Origin: an uncultured Devosia sp.
GTDB lineage: Bacteria; Pseudomonadota; Alphaproteobacteria; Rhizobiales; Devosiaceae
Direction of reading: 5' to 3'
Length of the DNA stretch: 5,715 bases
Assembly: GCA_946481445.1 (NCBI GenBank)
Contig: CAMLOA010000154.1
Coordinates: forward strand, 1 to 5,715
Every line of letters begins with the position of its first letter. Position 1 is the first letter of the stretch. The notes beneath the pieces were generated by a model, which was given only the letters and a program-made list of their open reading frames with translations, had not been told where the DNA came from and made no database searches. The position numbers and the translations under genes were made by a program. Below, piece after piece: positions 1-5,714 of this stretch.

Positions 1-272
1 CGGTCCGCCTGATCGGCCGATTGGTACTGGCTCAGCTGACGGCGGCTATTTGCTCATTATTGGCGCCAGATCAGAAGCAGATGACCCAGCGGCGCTACCC
101 AAAATAATGCGGACCGACCGCTTTCAGGCGATCTGAAGGACGGCCTGAATGGCAGGAATGGGGCGCCTTGAAGACGGGCCGTTGAATACCTAAGTCTGGC
201 GTCTAGCTTGTCGCGAAGACAGCCTGACCAGCCGCGCTCCCGCAGACGGCGCGCGGCACCCACCTTTCGATT
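1..272. other. Left intergenic flank, no supportable gene
   Basis: I see no convincing gene here. Several short frames are open: one on the plus strand runs from the window edge to a TAA at 105-107, and another from the edge to a TGA at 134-136. None shows a family motif, and they contradict each other. An 8-nt inverted repeat pairs CGGTCCGC at 1-8 with GCGGACCG at 109-116. A copy of a short degenerate repeat, with core GGCAGGAATGGGGCGC at 151-166, recurs in the right flank. The regulator's stop codon at 273-275 closes this region; I see no clear hairpin plus T-tract terminator after it. Confidence 0.55.
151..166 (+). repeat. Degenerate flank repeat, copy 1
   Basis: The core GGCAGGAATGGGGCGC is identical to 5612-5627. 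Counting the preceding TGAA plus one variable base, 20 of 21 positions match (146-166 against 5607-5627, T150 versus C5611). Similarity fades on both sides. Confidence 0.6.
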
Positions 273-1151
273 TTACCCAAAGGATCGAGTGCATTCTGAC
301 TGCAACCATTCAGCCAGCGCACTTGCGGCTGGGTCCAGCTCATGGGTACCCGCCCAGATGAGGCCGTAGTGGCTGCCGTCGGCATCGAACCCGCGGGGAG
401 CCATGAGACGCCCCTTTTCCACGTCATCTATGGCCAGCACGAGAGGGCTGAGGGCCACACCCAGGCCCGCCGAAGCCGCTTCGACGCTCAGAAAATGGTG
501 GTCATGAAAGCGTATTTCGCCGGGGCGGGGCGTCGAGGGGTGCGCAGACAGCCAGTGTGACCAGGCGTCGGGCCTGGTTTTTGCGCCCAAGGCGATGTAG
601 TCGCCGGCCGCGAAAGATGAGGCCAGACGGGGTGTCATGACCGGTCCCATTTTTTCGGCGAAGAGGCGCCGCACATGCCAGGCCTCCGGAAGCGCAAAAT
701 CCAGCCGCCGGATGGCGAGGTCGATGCGATCGCGGCGGAACTCGACAGCGCCGCCACCAACCGACAGATGCAGAGCGACCTCGGGGTGAGCGCTCTGGAA
801 GCCAGCCAGCCGCGGAATGAGCCAGCGCATGGCAACGGAAGGCTCGCAGGAAAGGACCAGTGCATTCTGCCGGGCATCGCTGGCGCGCAAACCTTCGATG
901 GTCGTTGTCAGCTCCGCAAAGAAGCGCGCAAGCGTCAGGTTGAGCGTTTCGCCGGCCGCTGTCAGCTGCAGGCCCCGCCCTGCCCTTTCAAACAGCTTCA
1001 GTCCTAAATCCTCAGCCAGCTTGCTGATCCGGCGGCTGACGGCGCCATGGGTCAGCGCCAGCTCATCGGCTGCCAGCCGGACCGAACCGAGGCGGGCCAC
1101 CGCGTGGAAGGCGCGCAAATCGTCCAGAGAGGGAATTTCGGATCTCTTCAT
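273..1151 (-). CDS. LysR-type transcriptional regulator, GcvA-like
   Basis: This is a 292-residue cytoplasmic DNA-binding regulator, close to the usual 290-310 for LysR proteins. The N-terminal winged helix-turn-helix is clear: residues 22-40 (GSVRLAADELALTHGAVSR) form the recognition region, followed by LGLKLFERAGRGLQLTAAG (49-67). A linker helix spans about 68-92. The effector-binding domain starts near residue 97 and includes SCEPSVAMRWLIPRLAGFQ (101-119), the pattern of the GcvA-like subgroup. The ATG at 1151-1149 is chosen because it gives the full helix-turn-helix; no good Shine-Dalgarno precedes it. The gene is divergent from the kinase operon with 74 bp between, the classic arrangement for a LysR protein controlling its neighbour and itself. 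A dyad overlaps its start codon, suggesting autoregulation. The inducer is unknown; a four-carbon acid or hydroxy-amino acid intermediate is a reasonable guess from context only. Confidence 0.95.
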   Translation of the reverse strand: MKRSEIPSLDDLRAFHAVARLGSVRLAADELALTHGAVSRRISKLAEDLGLKLFERAGRGLQLTAAGETLNLTLARFFAELTTTIEGLRASDARQNALVLSCEPSVAMRWLIPRLAGFQSAHPEVALHLSVGGGAVEFRRDRIDLAIRRLDFALPEAWHVRRLFAEKMGPVMTPRLASSFAAGDYIALGAKTRPDAWSHWLSAHPSTPRPGEIRFHDHHFLSVEAASAGLGVALSPLVLAIDDVEKGRLMAPRGFDADGSHYGLIWAGTHELDPAASALAEWLQSECTRSFG

Positions 1152-1172
1152 TGGTGATCTATTATCACCAAT
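1150..1172. promoter_or_regulatory. Probable LysR operator: 9+9 bp perfect dyad with T-N11-A core
   Basis: The left arm ATTGGTGAT (1150-1158) and right arm ATCACCAAT (1164-1172) are exact reverse complements separated by the 5 nt CTATT. Inside is a T-N11-A box from T1155 to A1167 (TGAT...ATCA), the consensus form of a LysR recognition site. The outer arm covers the first two bases of the regulator's start codon, so binding here would be expected to repress the regulator. That the adjacent LysR protein binds here is inference from the divergent layout and symmetry. Confidence 0.8.
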
Positions 1173-1199
1173 TATGTGCAGAAACTATCGCTTTTCAGT

Positions 1200-1219
1200 G
1201 CCCAAATTGGGCCGATAAT
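1200..1219 (+). promoter_or_regulatory. Possible operon promoter: small dyad plus -10-like GATAAT
   Basis: GCCCAA (1200-1205) and TTGGGC (1207-1212) form a 6+6 bp dyad around A1206. Immediately after is GATAAT (1214-1219), a fair -10 element for the plus strand. The matching -35 region around 1191-1197 (CTTTTCA) is poor, as expected for an activator-dependent promoter. Transcription would then start near 1226. On that assumption the large dyad is centred near -65, the usual LysR recognition-site position, and this small dyad lies near the core promoter, where an activation site could overlap. No transcript data support this. Confidence 0.4.
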
Positions 1220-1225
1220 TGCACC

Positions 1226-2293
1226 ATGGAAACCAATAGCGATTACATGATCGGCATCCTTGCCGACGATTTGACAAGCGCCGCGGACGGCGCGGCCCCC
1301 TTCGTGGCGCGCGGCCATCGTGCCATGATCGGCCGGCACGCTTTGCCGCAAGGTCCCGCCGCAGTCACAGCGGTTGATAGCCGGTCGCGCTCGATGTCCG
1401 AGATCGAAGCCGCGGCCCATGCAGCGCAATTTGCCAGCCAATTGGCATCGAGCGACATTCTTTACAAGACCGTGGATTCGACCCTGCGCGGCCATGTGCG
1501 CGTCGAACTTGAAGCGGCCTTCAAGGCGAGCGGGCGCGAGATGCTGGTCTTTGCGCCGGCCTTTCCGGCCGCGGGACGCACCACGATTGGCGGCATTCAG
1601 CTGGTGGACGGCATCCCGGTTACGGATAGCCTCTACGGTCAGGACCCGGTGCATCCGGCGCGCCACTCGCGGCTGACCGATCTCGTGCCCGCCAGCATCG
1701 GCAGGGTGGTGATCCTCGACGCCACCACCCAGGCTGAGCTCGACGCCCAGGTGGAGGCACTGCCCGAACCCGGCTCCATTCTCTGGGTTGGCTCCCCGGG
1801 CATGGCAGCCGCACTGGCAAGACGATTTGACCCTACGGCCCAGTCCCATGCGAATTTCGCTCCCGTGAGCAGCGACATCCTGGTCGCCATTGGCAGCGCC
1901 AATCCCGTGAGCCATCGCCAGGCCGACTTGATCGGCGCAATGCCGGGCGTCGCGCTCCTGCGCGCGCCAATTGCCCGCGACACCAACCCTGCCACCGTTC
2001 TCGACCGGATCGCTGCAGAAGCGGCCAGCCATTTGCGTCGGAGGCCCTTTGGCGCCCTGATTGCAACCGGTGGAGACACACTGGAGGCGGTCCTCGATCG
2101 CCTCGGGATCAGCGCATTCGAGATCCTGCAAGAAATCGAACCGGCTTTCCCCCTCGGTCGTGCCGAGATCGAGGGTGGACGGTCCCTGTTGCTGGCCATG
2201 AAGGCCGGCGGCTTCGGTGACGATCACGCGCTGCGCCGCGCCATCGAGTTTTTGCGGTCAGGCATTCAAGAGTCGGAACAGGTTTTCCCATGA
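1226..2293 (+). CDS. DUF1537 four-carbon acid sugar kinase
   Basis: ATP-dependent kinase family that phosphorylates C4 of four-carbon acid sugars such as D-threonate, D-erythronate or 3-oxo-tetronate; some PdxA2-linked members phosphorylate 4-hydroxy-L-threonine. From the ATG at 1226 it has 355 residues. The N-terminal sugar-binding domain shows GILADDLTSAADGA (10-23), KTVDSTLRGH (81-90) and APAFPAAGRTT (110-120). The C-terminal nucleotide-binding domain shows VAIGSANPVSHRQ (220-232), ATGGDTLEAVL (280-290) and KAGGFGD (326-332). At 355 residues it is short for the family, usually about 400 or more, yet all signature motifs are present. A start at 1151 is unlikely because it overlaps the operator; 1247 is an alternative, since conserved sequence begins just after it. 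Neither 1226 nor 1247 has a clear Shine-Dalgarno. The stop overlaps the pdxA2 start as ATGA, implying translational coupling. The exact substrate is not determinable from sequence, so no symbol such as dtnK is assigned. Confidence 0.9.
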   Translation: METNSDYMIGILADDLTSAADGAAPFVARGHRAMIGRHALPQGPAAVTAVDSRSRSMSEIEAAAHAAQFASQLASSDILYKTVDSTLRGHVRVELEAAFKASGREMLVFAPAFPAAGRTTIGGIQLVDGIPVTDSLYGQDPVHPARHSRLTDLVPASIGRVVILDATTQAELDAQVEALPEPGSILWVGSPGMAAALARRFDPTAQSHANFAPVSSDILVAIGSANPVSHRQADLIGAMPGVALLRAPIARDTNPATVLDRIAAEAASHLRRRPFGALIATGGDTLEAVLDRLGISAFEILQEIEPAFPLGRAEIEGGRSLLLAMKAGGFGDDHALRRAIEFLRSGIQESEQVFP

Positions 2294-3300
2294 GAGACTT
2301 TGCACCCCTCGCCATCACCATGGGCGACGCCTCCGGCATCGGCCCCGAAATCGTCGCCAAGACGCTGGTCAAGGCAGACGAACGAGCGATTGTCTTTGGC
2401 AGCCAGTTGGTGATGGAGGACATTATCCGCCGTCTCGGGCTCGACCTGACGGTCAGACCCGTCGCCGGCCCAATGGAGGCGCGGTTCACCAAGGGAGTGA
2501 TCGATCTTGTCGAGACGACCAAGATCACCGAACCGCTTCCGCTCGGCCTTGTCAGCGCAGTGGCCGGACAGGCTGCGTTTGACAGCATCGTGGCCGCCAT
2601 CGCTGCCGCCAAGTCCGCAGCAGTCAGCGGCATCGTCACGGCCCCGATCAACAAGGAAGCCATGGGCAGCGCCGGCATAGCCTATCCCGGCCATACCGAA
2701 ATCCTGGCCGACTATGGCGGCGCCGCGCGCGTGGCGATGATGCTCGCCAATAACGACATCCGCACGGTGCTGGTGACGATCCACACGTCGCTGCGCAAGG
2801 CCATAGACCAGGCCGATTTTGATGCCCAGATGACGGCTATCCGGCTGGCGCATGAGGGCGGACAGGCGCTCGGCATCGACGCACCCCGTGTGGCGGTGGC
2901 CGGTCTCAACCCCCATGCCGGGGAGGGCGGGCTGTTCGGCGACGAAGAAATCCGCATTATCCGGCCGGCCATCGAAGCAGCGCGGGCCGAGGGGATCGAT
3001 GCCAGCGGCCCCTGGCCGGGCGACACCGTCTATATGCAAGCGCGCAAGGGTCACTTCGACATCGTAGTGGCGCAATATCACGACCAGGGCCTGATACCGG
3101 TCAAATATCTCGGTCTGGAGGAAGGCGTGAACATAACGCTCGGCCTGCCCTTCGTGCGCACCAGCCCCGACCACGGCACCGCGTTCGACATCGCCGGAAA
3201 GGGCATTGCCGATCCGGCCAGTATCCAAACAGCAATGGCCTATGCCCGCCGCCTCGTGGCCGCGCGGACCAATGCCAGGGAACTCGAAAGGACAATCTGA
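2290..3300 (+). CDS. pdxA2: PdxA2-type 4-phospho-acid / 4-phosphohydroxythreonine dehydrogenase
   Basis: NAD-dependent, metal-dependent oxidative decarboxylase of the PdxA family. PdxA proper converts 4-phosphohydroxy-L-threonine to 3-amino-1-hydroxyacetone phosphate in vitamin B6 synthesis; PdxA2 paralogues paired with DUF1537 kinases convert 4-phospho-D-threonate or -erythronate to dihydroxyacetone phosphate. The 336 residues match the family length of about 330. Visible motifs are ITMGDASGIGPE (9-20), GIVTAPINKEA (114-124), PGHTEIL (133-139), TIHTSL (163-168), NPHAGEGG (207-214), YHDQGLIPVK (263-272) and FVRTSPDHGTAFDIAGKG (288-305). H165, H209 and H264 match the three metal-binding histidines of E. 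coli PdxA (H166, H210, H266). The start overlaps the kinase stop by 4 nt; GGAACAGG at 2275-2282 is a weak ribosome site, so coupling is likely. Pairing with the kinase favours PdxA2 over the housekeeping enzyme. Confidence 0.93.
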   Translation: MRDFAPLAITMGDASGIGPEIVAKTLVKADERAIVFGSQLVMEDIIRRLGLDLTVRPVAGPMEARFTKGVIDLVETTKITEPLPLGLVSAVAGQAAFDSIVAAIAAAKSAAVSGIVTAPINKEAMGSAGIAYPGHTEILADYGGAARVAMMLANNDIRTVLVTIHTSLRKAIDQADFDAQMTAIRLAHEGGQALGIDAPRVAVAGLNPHAGEGGLFGDEEIRIIRPAIEAARAEGIDASGPWPGDTVYMQARKGHFDIVVAQYHDQGLIPVKYLGLEEGVNITLGLPFVRTSPDHGTAFDIAGKGIADPASIQTAMAYARRLVAARTNARELERTI

Positions 3301-3302
3301 TG
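3287..3302 (+). promoter_or_regulatory. Ribosome binding site and TGATG stop-start overlap for the barrel-cupin gene
   Basis: AAAGGA at 3287-3292 lies 7 nt before the ATG at 3300-3302, and the upstream stop TGA (3298-3300) shares its last base with that ATG. This decides the start at 3300 over the in-frame ATG at 3321, and indicates coupled translation with pdxA2. Confidence 0.75.
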
Positions 3303-4364
3303 GGACTTCGCTTCATCTTCATGCTCACCCGCAATGATCGGACGGTCGAGGACGCTTCCGAGCAGTTGCAGACAGCTCTCGCCCTTGGCGTCCGTCATAT
3401 CGGCTTCAAGGATATCGGCCTGCCGATCGCGCAATTGAAAGCCCTCAACGCGACCATCAAGGCGGGCGGTGCCACCTCCTATCTCGAGGTCGTGTCCCTC
3501 GATCGGGACAGCGAGATTGTTTCGGCCCGCGCCGCGGTTGAGATCGGCGTGGACATTCTGCTCGGCGGCACCCGGGTTGATGACGTCCTGCCGGTGATCG
3601 CCGGTTCCAACATCCAGTACTGCCCCTTCCCCGGCCGCATTAGCGGCCACCCCAGCGTCCTCGAAGGCACCATCGAGGAAATCGTCGAGAGTGCCAGGGC
3701 ATTGGCAGCGCGAGACGGTGTGCATGGCCTGGACCTTCTGGCCTACCGCTCCAAGGAAGATGTGCCGGCATTGATGAAGGCGGTCTGCGCCGCAGTATCC
3801 AAGCCCGTCTATGTCGCTGGCTCCATCGCCGGCCCCGAGCGGATTGGCGTGGTCAAGGACGCAGGAGCCGCCGGCTTCACCATCGGCACCGCCGCCCTCG
3901 ACGGAATGTACCCGGCGCCCGGGAAGGATGTGTCGAGCCAGCTCGCGGCTATCCTGCGCGACGTTGCCAGGCTCAACGGGCATGTTTCGCCCTTCCAGAA
4001 GACGAACCTCGCCAAGGCCTTCGCCCATGTCCCGAACACAAGCTCAGCCAAGGTCGAAGGGCAGGTCAGCAATATGCAGGTCAAACTCGCCAAACTCGCT
4101 GGTGAGCAGGCCTGGCATTTCCGCCCGCAGGTCGATGAGCTGATCCTGGTGCACAAAGGACGCCTGCTCATGAAGTTCCGCGACCGCGAGGAGATCGTGG
4201 AAGCCGGCGAGTTCATCGTTGTGCCGCATGGCGTGGAACACTGCCCTGTCGCGATCGGTGAGACCTGCGAAGTGATGCTGATCGAGCCCGGCAGTACGGT
4301 GAAATCAGGTTCAGCCGTCATGGACCGTGCCGCCATCCTGCAGCGCCCTGCTCTACCCCGCTAG
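3300..4364 (+). CDS. Two-domain protein: (alpha/beta)8 barrel fused to a cupin, function unknown
   Basis: 354 residues in two parts; I do not recognise a named family for the whole. Residues 1-226 read as a TIM barrel, with probable strands at RFIFMLT (4-10), VRHIGFKDIG (31-40), TSYLEVVSLD (59-68), VDILLGGTRV (84-93), NIQYCPFPGRI (104-114), VHGLDLLAY (141-149), KPVYVAGSIAG (168-178) and AAGFTIGTAALDG (190-202). The last two, with a Gly-rich turn after each, resemble the phosphate-binding end of HisA/HisF-like and other phospho-sugar barrels. After a linker (about 227-254), residues 255-332 form a cupin: H273, E280, then a Gly-Glu-Phe step and PHGVEH with H314. The second histidine of the usual HxH pair is R275, so metal binding may be altered. 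Wedged between pdxA2 and the aldolase, it probably handles a phosphorylated four-carbon or three-carbon intermediate as an isomerase, aldolase or decarboxylase; that is inference. The cupin may be catalytic or a sensing module. Confidence 0.8.
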   Translation: MGLRFIFMLTRNDRTVEDASEQLQTALALGVRHIGFKDIGLPIAQLKALNATIKAGGATSYLEVVSLDRDSEIVSARAAVEIGVDILLGGTRVDDVLPVIAGSNIQYCPFPGRISGHPSVLEGTIEEIVESARALAARDGVHGLDLLAYRSKEDVPALMKAVCAAVSKPVYVAGSIAGPERIGVVKDAGAAGFTIGTAALDGMYPAPGKDVSSQLAAILRDVARLNGHVSPFQKTNLAKAFAHVPNTSSAKVEGQVSNMQVKLAKLAGEQAWHFRPQVDELILVHKGRLLMKFRDREEIVEAGEFIVVPHGVEHCPVAIGETCEVMLIEPGSTVKSGSAVMDRAAILQRPALPR

Positions 4365-4377
4365 GACCTCGACCATG
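4363..4377 (+). promoter_or_regulatory. Ribosome binding site deciding the aldolase start
   Basis: AGGA at 4363-4366 overlaps the upstream TAG stop (4362-4364) and sits 8 nt before the ATG at 4375. This favours the 344-residue protein over an in-frame ATG at 4327, which would add 16 residues unrelated to the family and overlap the preceding gene. Confidence 0.75.
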
Positions 4378-5409
4378 CAATCGAAAACCATTCGCCTCGA
4401 CTTCCGCTCCGATACTGTCACCCGCCCCGGGCCCCAGATGCGCGCAGCGATGGCCGCCGCCGATGTCGGTGATGATGTCCTGGGCGATGACTTCACCGTC
4501 AAGGCTCTGGAGATGCGCCTAGCCGGCATGTTCGGCAAGGAAGCCGGCCTGCTGCTGCCGACCGGGACCATGGCCAATCTGGCGGCGATCATGTGCCATT
4601 GCCAGCGCGGGGAGGAATTCCTGTGCGGAACCGAAGCACACACCTATCTGTGGGAAGCGGGTGGCGCCGCTGTGCTCGGCTCGGTTCAGCCGCAACCGTT
4701 GCCGGTCCGCGCCGATGGCACCATCAGCATCGACGATCTTCATGCGGCGGTTAAGGCCGACGACCCCCATTTTGCCATCACGCGACTGGTGACCATCGAG
4801 AACACCTTTGTCGGGCGGATCCTTCGGCCGGAATACCAGGACGAGGTGGTCGGCTTTGCGCGGGATCGGGGACTCGCCACCCACCTCGACGGCGCCCGGG
4901 TGTTCAATGCGGCCGTGGGGCTTGGCGTCGATGTCGGTCGCTTGGCGGAGGGCTTTGACAGCGTGTCGGTGTGTCTCTCGAAGGGACTCGGAGCGCCGCT
5001 CGGCTCGGTTCTGGTCGGTAATGCCGCGCTGATCGCCCGCGCGCGGCGCTGGCGCAAGATGCTCGGCGGCGGGATGCGGCAGGCGGGTATCGTGGCCGCG
5101 GCGGGGTTATACGCACTCGACCATCACATCGAGCGGCTGGCCGAGGATCACGCCAATGCCCGGGCCCTGGCGGAAGGGCTTTCGGGTATCGAGGGGCTGA
5201 CCGTGACGCCGCCACAGTCTAACATGGTCTTCGTCGGGCTTTCGCCGGAATTGGCCACTGGTCTGTCCGAGGCTTTGCGCGACCGCGGCATTGCGGCGAG
5301 CTTCTGGCCGGGCGGCCGCATGCGTTGGGTCACACATCTCGACGTCGATCGTGGTGCCGTCGACGAGGCAATCGCTGCCGTTTGCGAGTTTGTTGAGGCC
5401 TGGCAATAA
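4375..5409 (+). CDS. ltaE: Low-specificity L-threonine aldolase family enzyme (PLP-dependent)
   Basis: Fold-type I PLP enzyme that reversibly splits beta-hydroxy-alpha-amino acids, typically threonine to glycine and acetaldehyde. Length is 344 residues, as usual for the family. Motifs in order: DFRSDTVTRPG (9-19), near the N-terminus; DDVLGDD (33-39); LPTGTMANL (61-69), for the cofactor phosphate; H89 in EAHTYLWE, which stacks on PLP; IENTF (141-145); HLDGAR (170-175), with D172 for the pyridine nitrogen; and SKGLGAPLGS (202-211), with K203 as the Schiff-base lysine. R317 in RWVTHLDV probably binds the substrate carboxylate. The key residues appear intact, so the gene looks functional. Ten nt separate it from the barrel-cupin gene, so it is probably co-transcribed. 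In E. coli the homologue can join glycolaldehyde and glycine into 4-hydroxythreonine, a compound some DUF1537/PdxA2 pairs process; here the natural substrate may be 4-hydroxythreonine or another beta-hydroxy amino acid rather than threonine. Confidence 0.92.
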   Translation: MQSKTIRLDFRSDTVTRPGPQMRAAMAAADVGDDVLGDDFTVKALEMRLAGMFGKEAGLLLPTGTMANLAAIMCHCQRGEEFLCGTEAHTYLWEAGGAAVLGSVQPQPLPVRADGTISIDDLHAAVKADDPHFAITRLVTIENTFVGRILRPEYQDEVVGFARDRGLATHLDGARVFNAAVGLGVDVGRLAEGFDSVSVCLSKGLGAPLGSVLVGNAALIARARRWRKMLGGGMRQAGIVAAAGLYALDHHIERLAEDHANARALAEGLSGIEGLTVTPPQSNMVFVGLSPELATGLSEALRDRGIAASFWPGGRMRWVTHLDVDRGAVDEAIAAVCEFVEAWQ

Positions 5410-5517
5410 GGATGCTCGTCCAGACCGCAGGAGACGCGGAACACTGTCCCATTTTTTTGGGTTTTGAACGACTGGCCCGCGGCTGCGCACTCACCGCCAA
5501 AGACCACTTTGAATTCA

Positions 5518-5531
5518 GGTGTGCTCACACC
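5518..5531. promoter_or_regulatory. Short palindrome, possible protein-binding site
   Basis: GGTGTG (5518-5523) and CACACC (5526-5531) are perfect 6-bp arms around CT. The size suits a dimeric repressor site, but no gene start nearby can be assigned to it, so its role is unknown. Confidence 0.3.
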
Positions 5532-5611
5532 CCAATGTCTGAGAACCGCCAAGGCTCGCAATGAGTTAAGCAGCCGGTCCGGTTTCGGGACGCCACCAGC
5601 GAGATGTGAAC

Positions 5612-5627
5612 GGCAGGAATGGGGCGC
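5612..5627 (+). repeat. Degenerate flank repeat, copy 2
   Basis: Second copy of the 16-nt core found at 151-166, in the same orientation on the other side of the regulator-operon block. Its last base overlaps the first base of the 5627-5660 dyad. Confidence 0.6.
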
Positions 5628-5660
5628 TTCGCCGACGCGGTATTTTGATTGTCGGCGAAG
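5627..5660. repeat. 10-bp perfect inverted repeat, 14-nt loop
   Basis: CTTCGCCGAC (5627-5636) and GTCGGCGAAG (5651-5660) are exact reverse complements around an AT-richer 14-nt loop. Neither strand has a following T-run, so this is not a standard intrinsic terminator. Read on the minus strand it starts 9 nt after the TGA at 5672-5670, a position typical of a 3'-end stabilising hairpin. Confidence 0.65.
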
Positions 5661-5669
5661 GGCTCATCG

Positions 5670-5714
5670 TCAGATTTCGGTGGCTTCCGCCAAAGACAGT
5701 GCGTCGTCCACATC
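5670..5714 (-). CDS. Possible C-terminal tail of a gene entering from the right edge
   Basis: Reading leftwards from 5714 gives 14 codons, DVDDALSLAEATEI, then TGA at 5672-5670. The acidic, alanine-rich residue mix and GC-rich third positions look coding, and a strong hairpin follows 9 nt after the stop. The tail is too short to assign a family, and alternative frames on both strands are also open to the edge. If real, the gene would converge on the operon. Confidence 0.3.
   Translation of the reverse strand, partial: DVDDALSLAEATEI

Larger units (their letters stand above)
5410..5669. other. Right intergenic flank with several dyads
   Basis: No supportable gene. CCCA (5448-5451) and TGGG (5458-5461) flank a T-run and are followed by TTTT; with only a 4-bp stem this is too weak to call a terminator for the operon. 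GGTGTG and CACACC form a tight palindrome at 5518-5531. A 16-nt exact match to the left flank lies at 5612-5627, and a 10-bp perfect inverted repeat at 5627-5660. Short frames exist, the longest being a 62-codon minus-strand frame ending at 5525, but it has no recognisable motif and runs through the repeat and the dyads, so I treat it as chance. Confidence 0.5.

Noticed and set aside
3..107. C-terminal fragment of a plus-strand gene at the left edge
   Set aside because: The frame is open for 34 codons to TAA at 105-107, but the neighbouring frame is open longer (to 134-136), and neither has a recognisable family signature.
1151..1225. Upstream extension of the kinase to an ATG-like start at 1151
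   Set aside because: The 25 extra residues are not kinase-like, would begin inside the operator dyad and have no ribosome site. The codon at 1151 is TTG, an alternative start only.
1172..2227. Long minus-strand open frame (351 codons) opposite the kinase gene
   Set aside because: It lies wholly antisense to a gene with clear family motifs, has a composition typical of GC-rich antisense frames, and shows no motif of its own. The same applies to 2266-3228 and 3240-4028 on the minus strand.
4327..4374. Earlier start for the aldolase at 4327
   Set aside because: It would overlap the barrel-cupin gene and add residues unlike the family; the AGGA at 4363-4366 fits the ATG at 4375.
5448..5465. Intrinsic terminator after the operon
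   Set aside because: The stem is only 4 bp with A-T at its end, the T-run is mostly in the loop, and only four T follow the stem.
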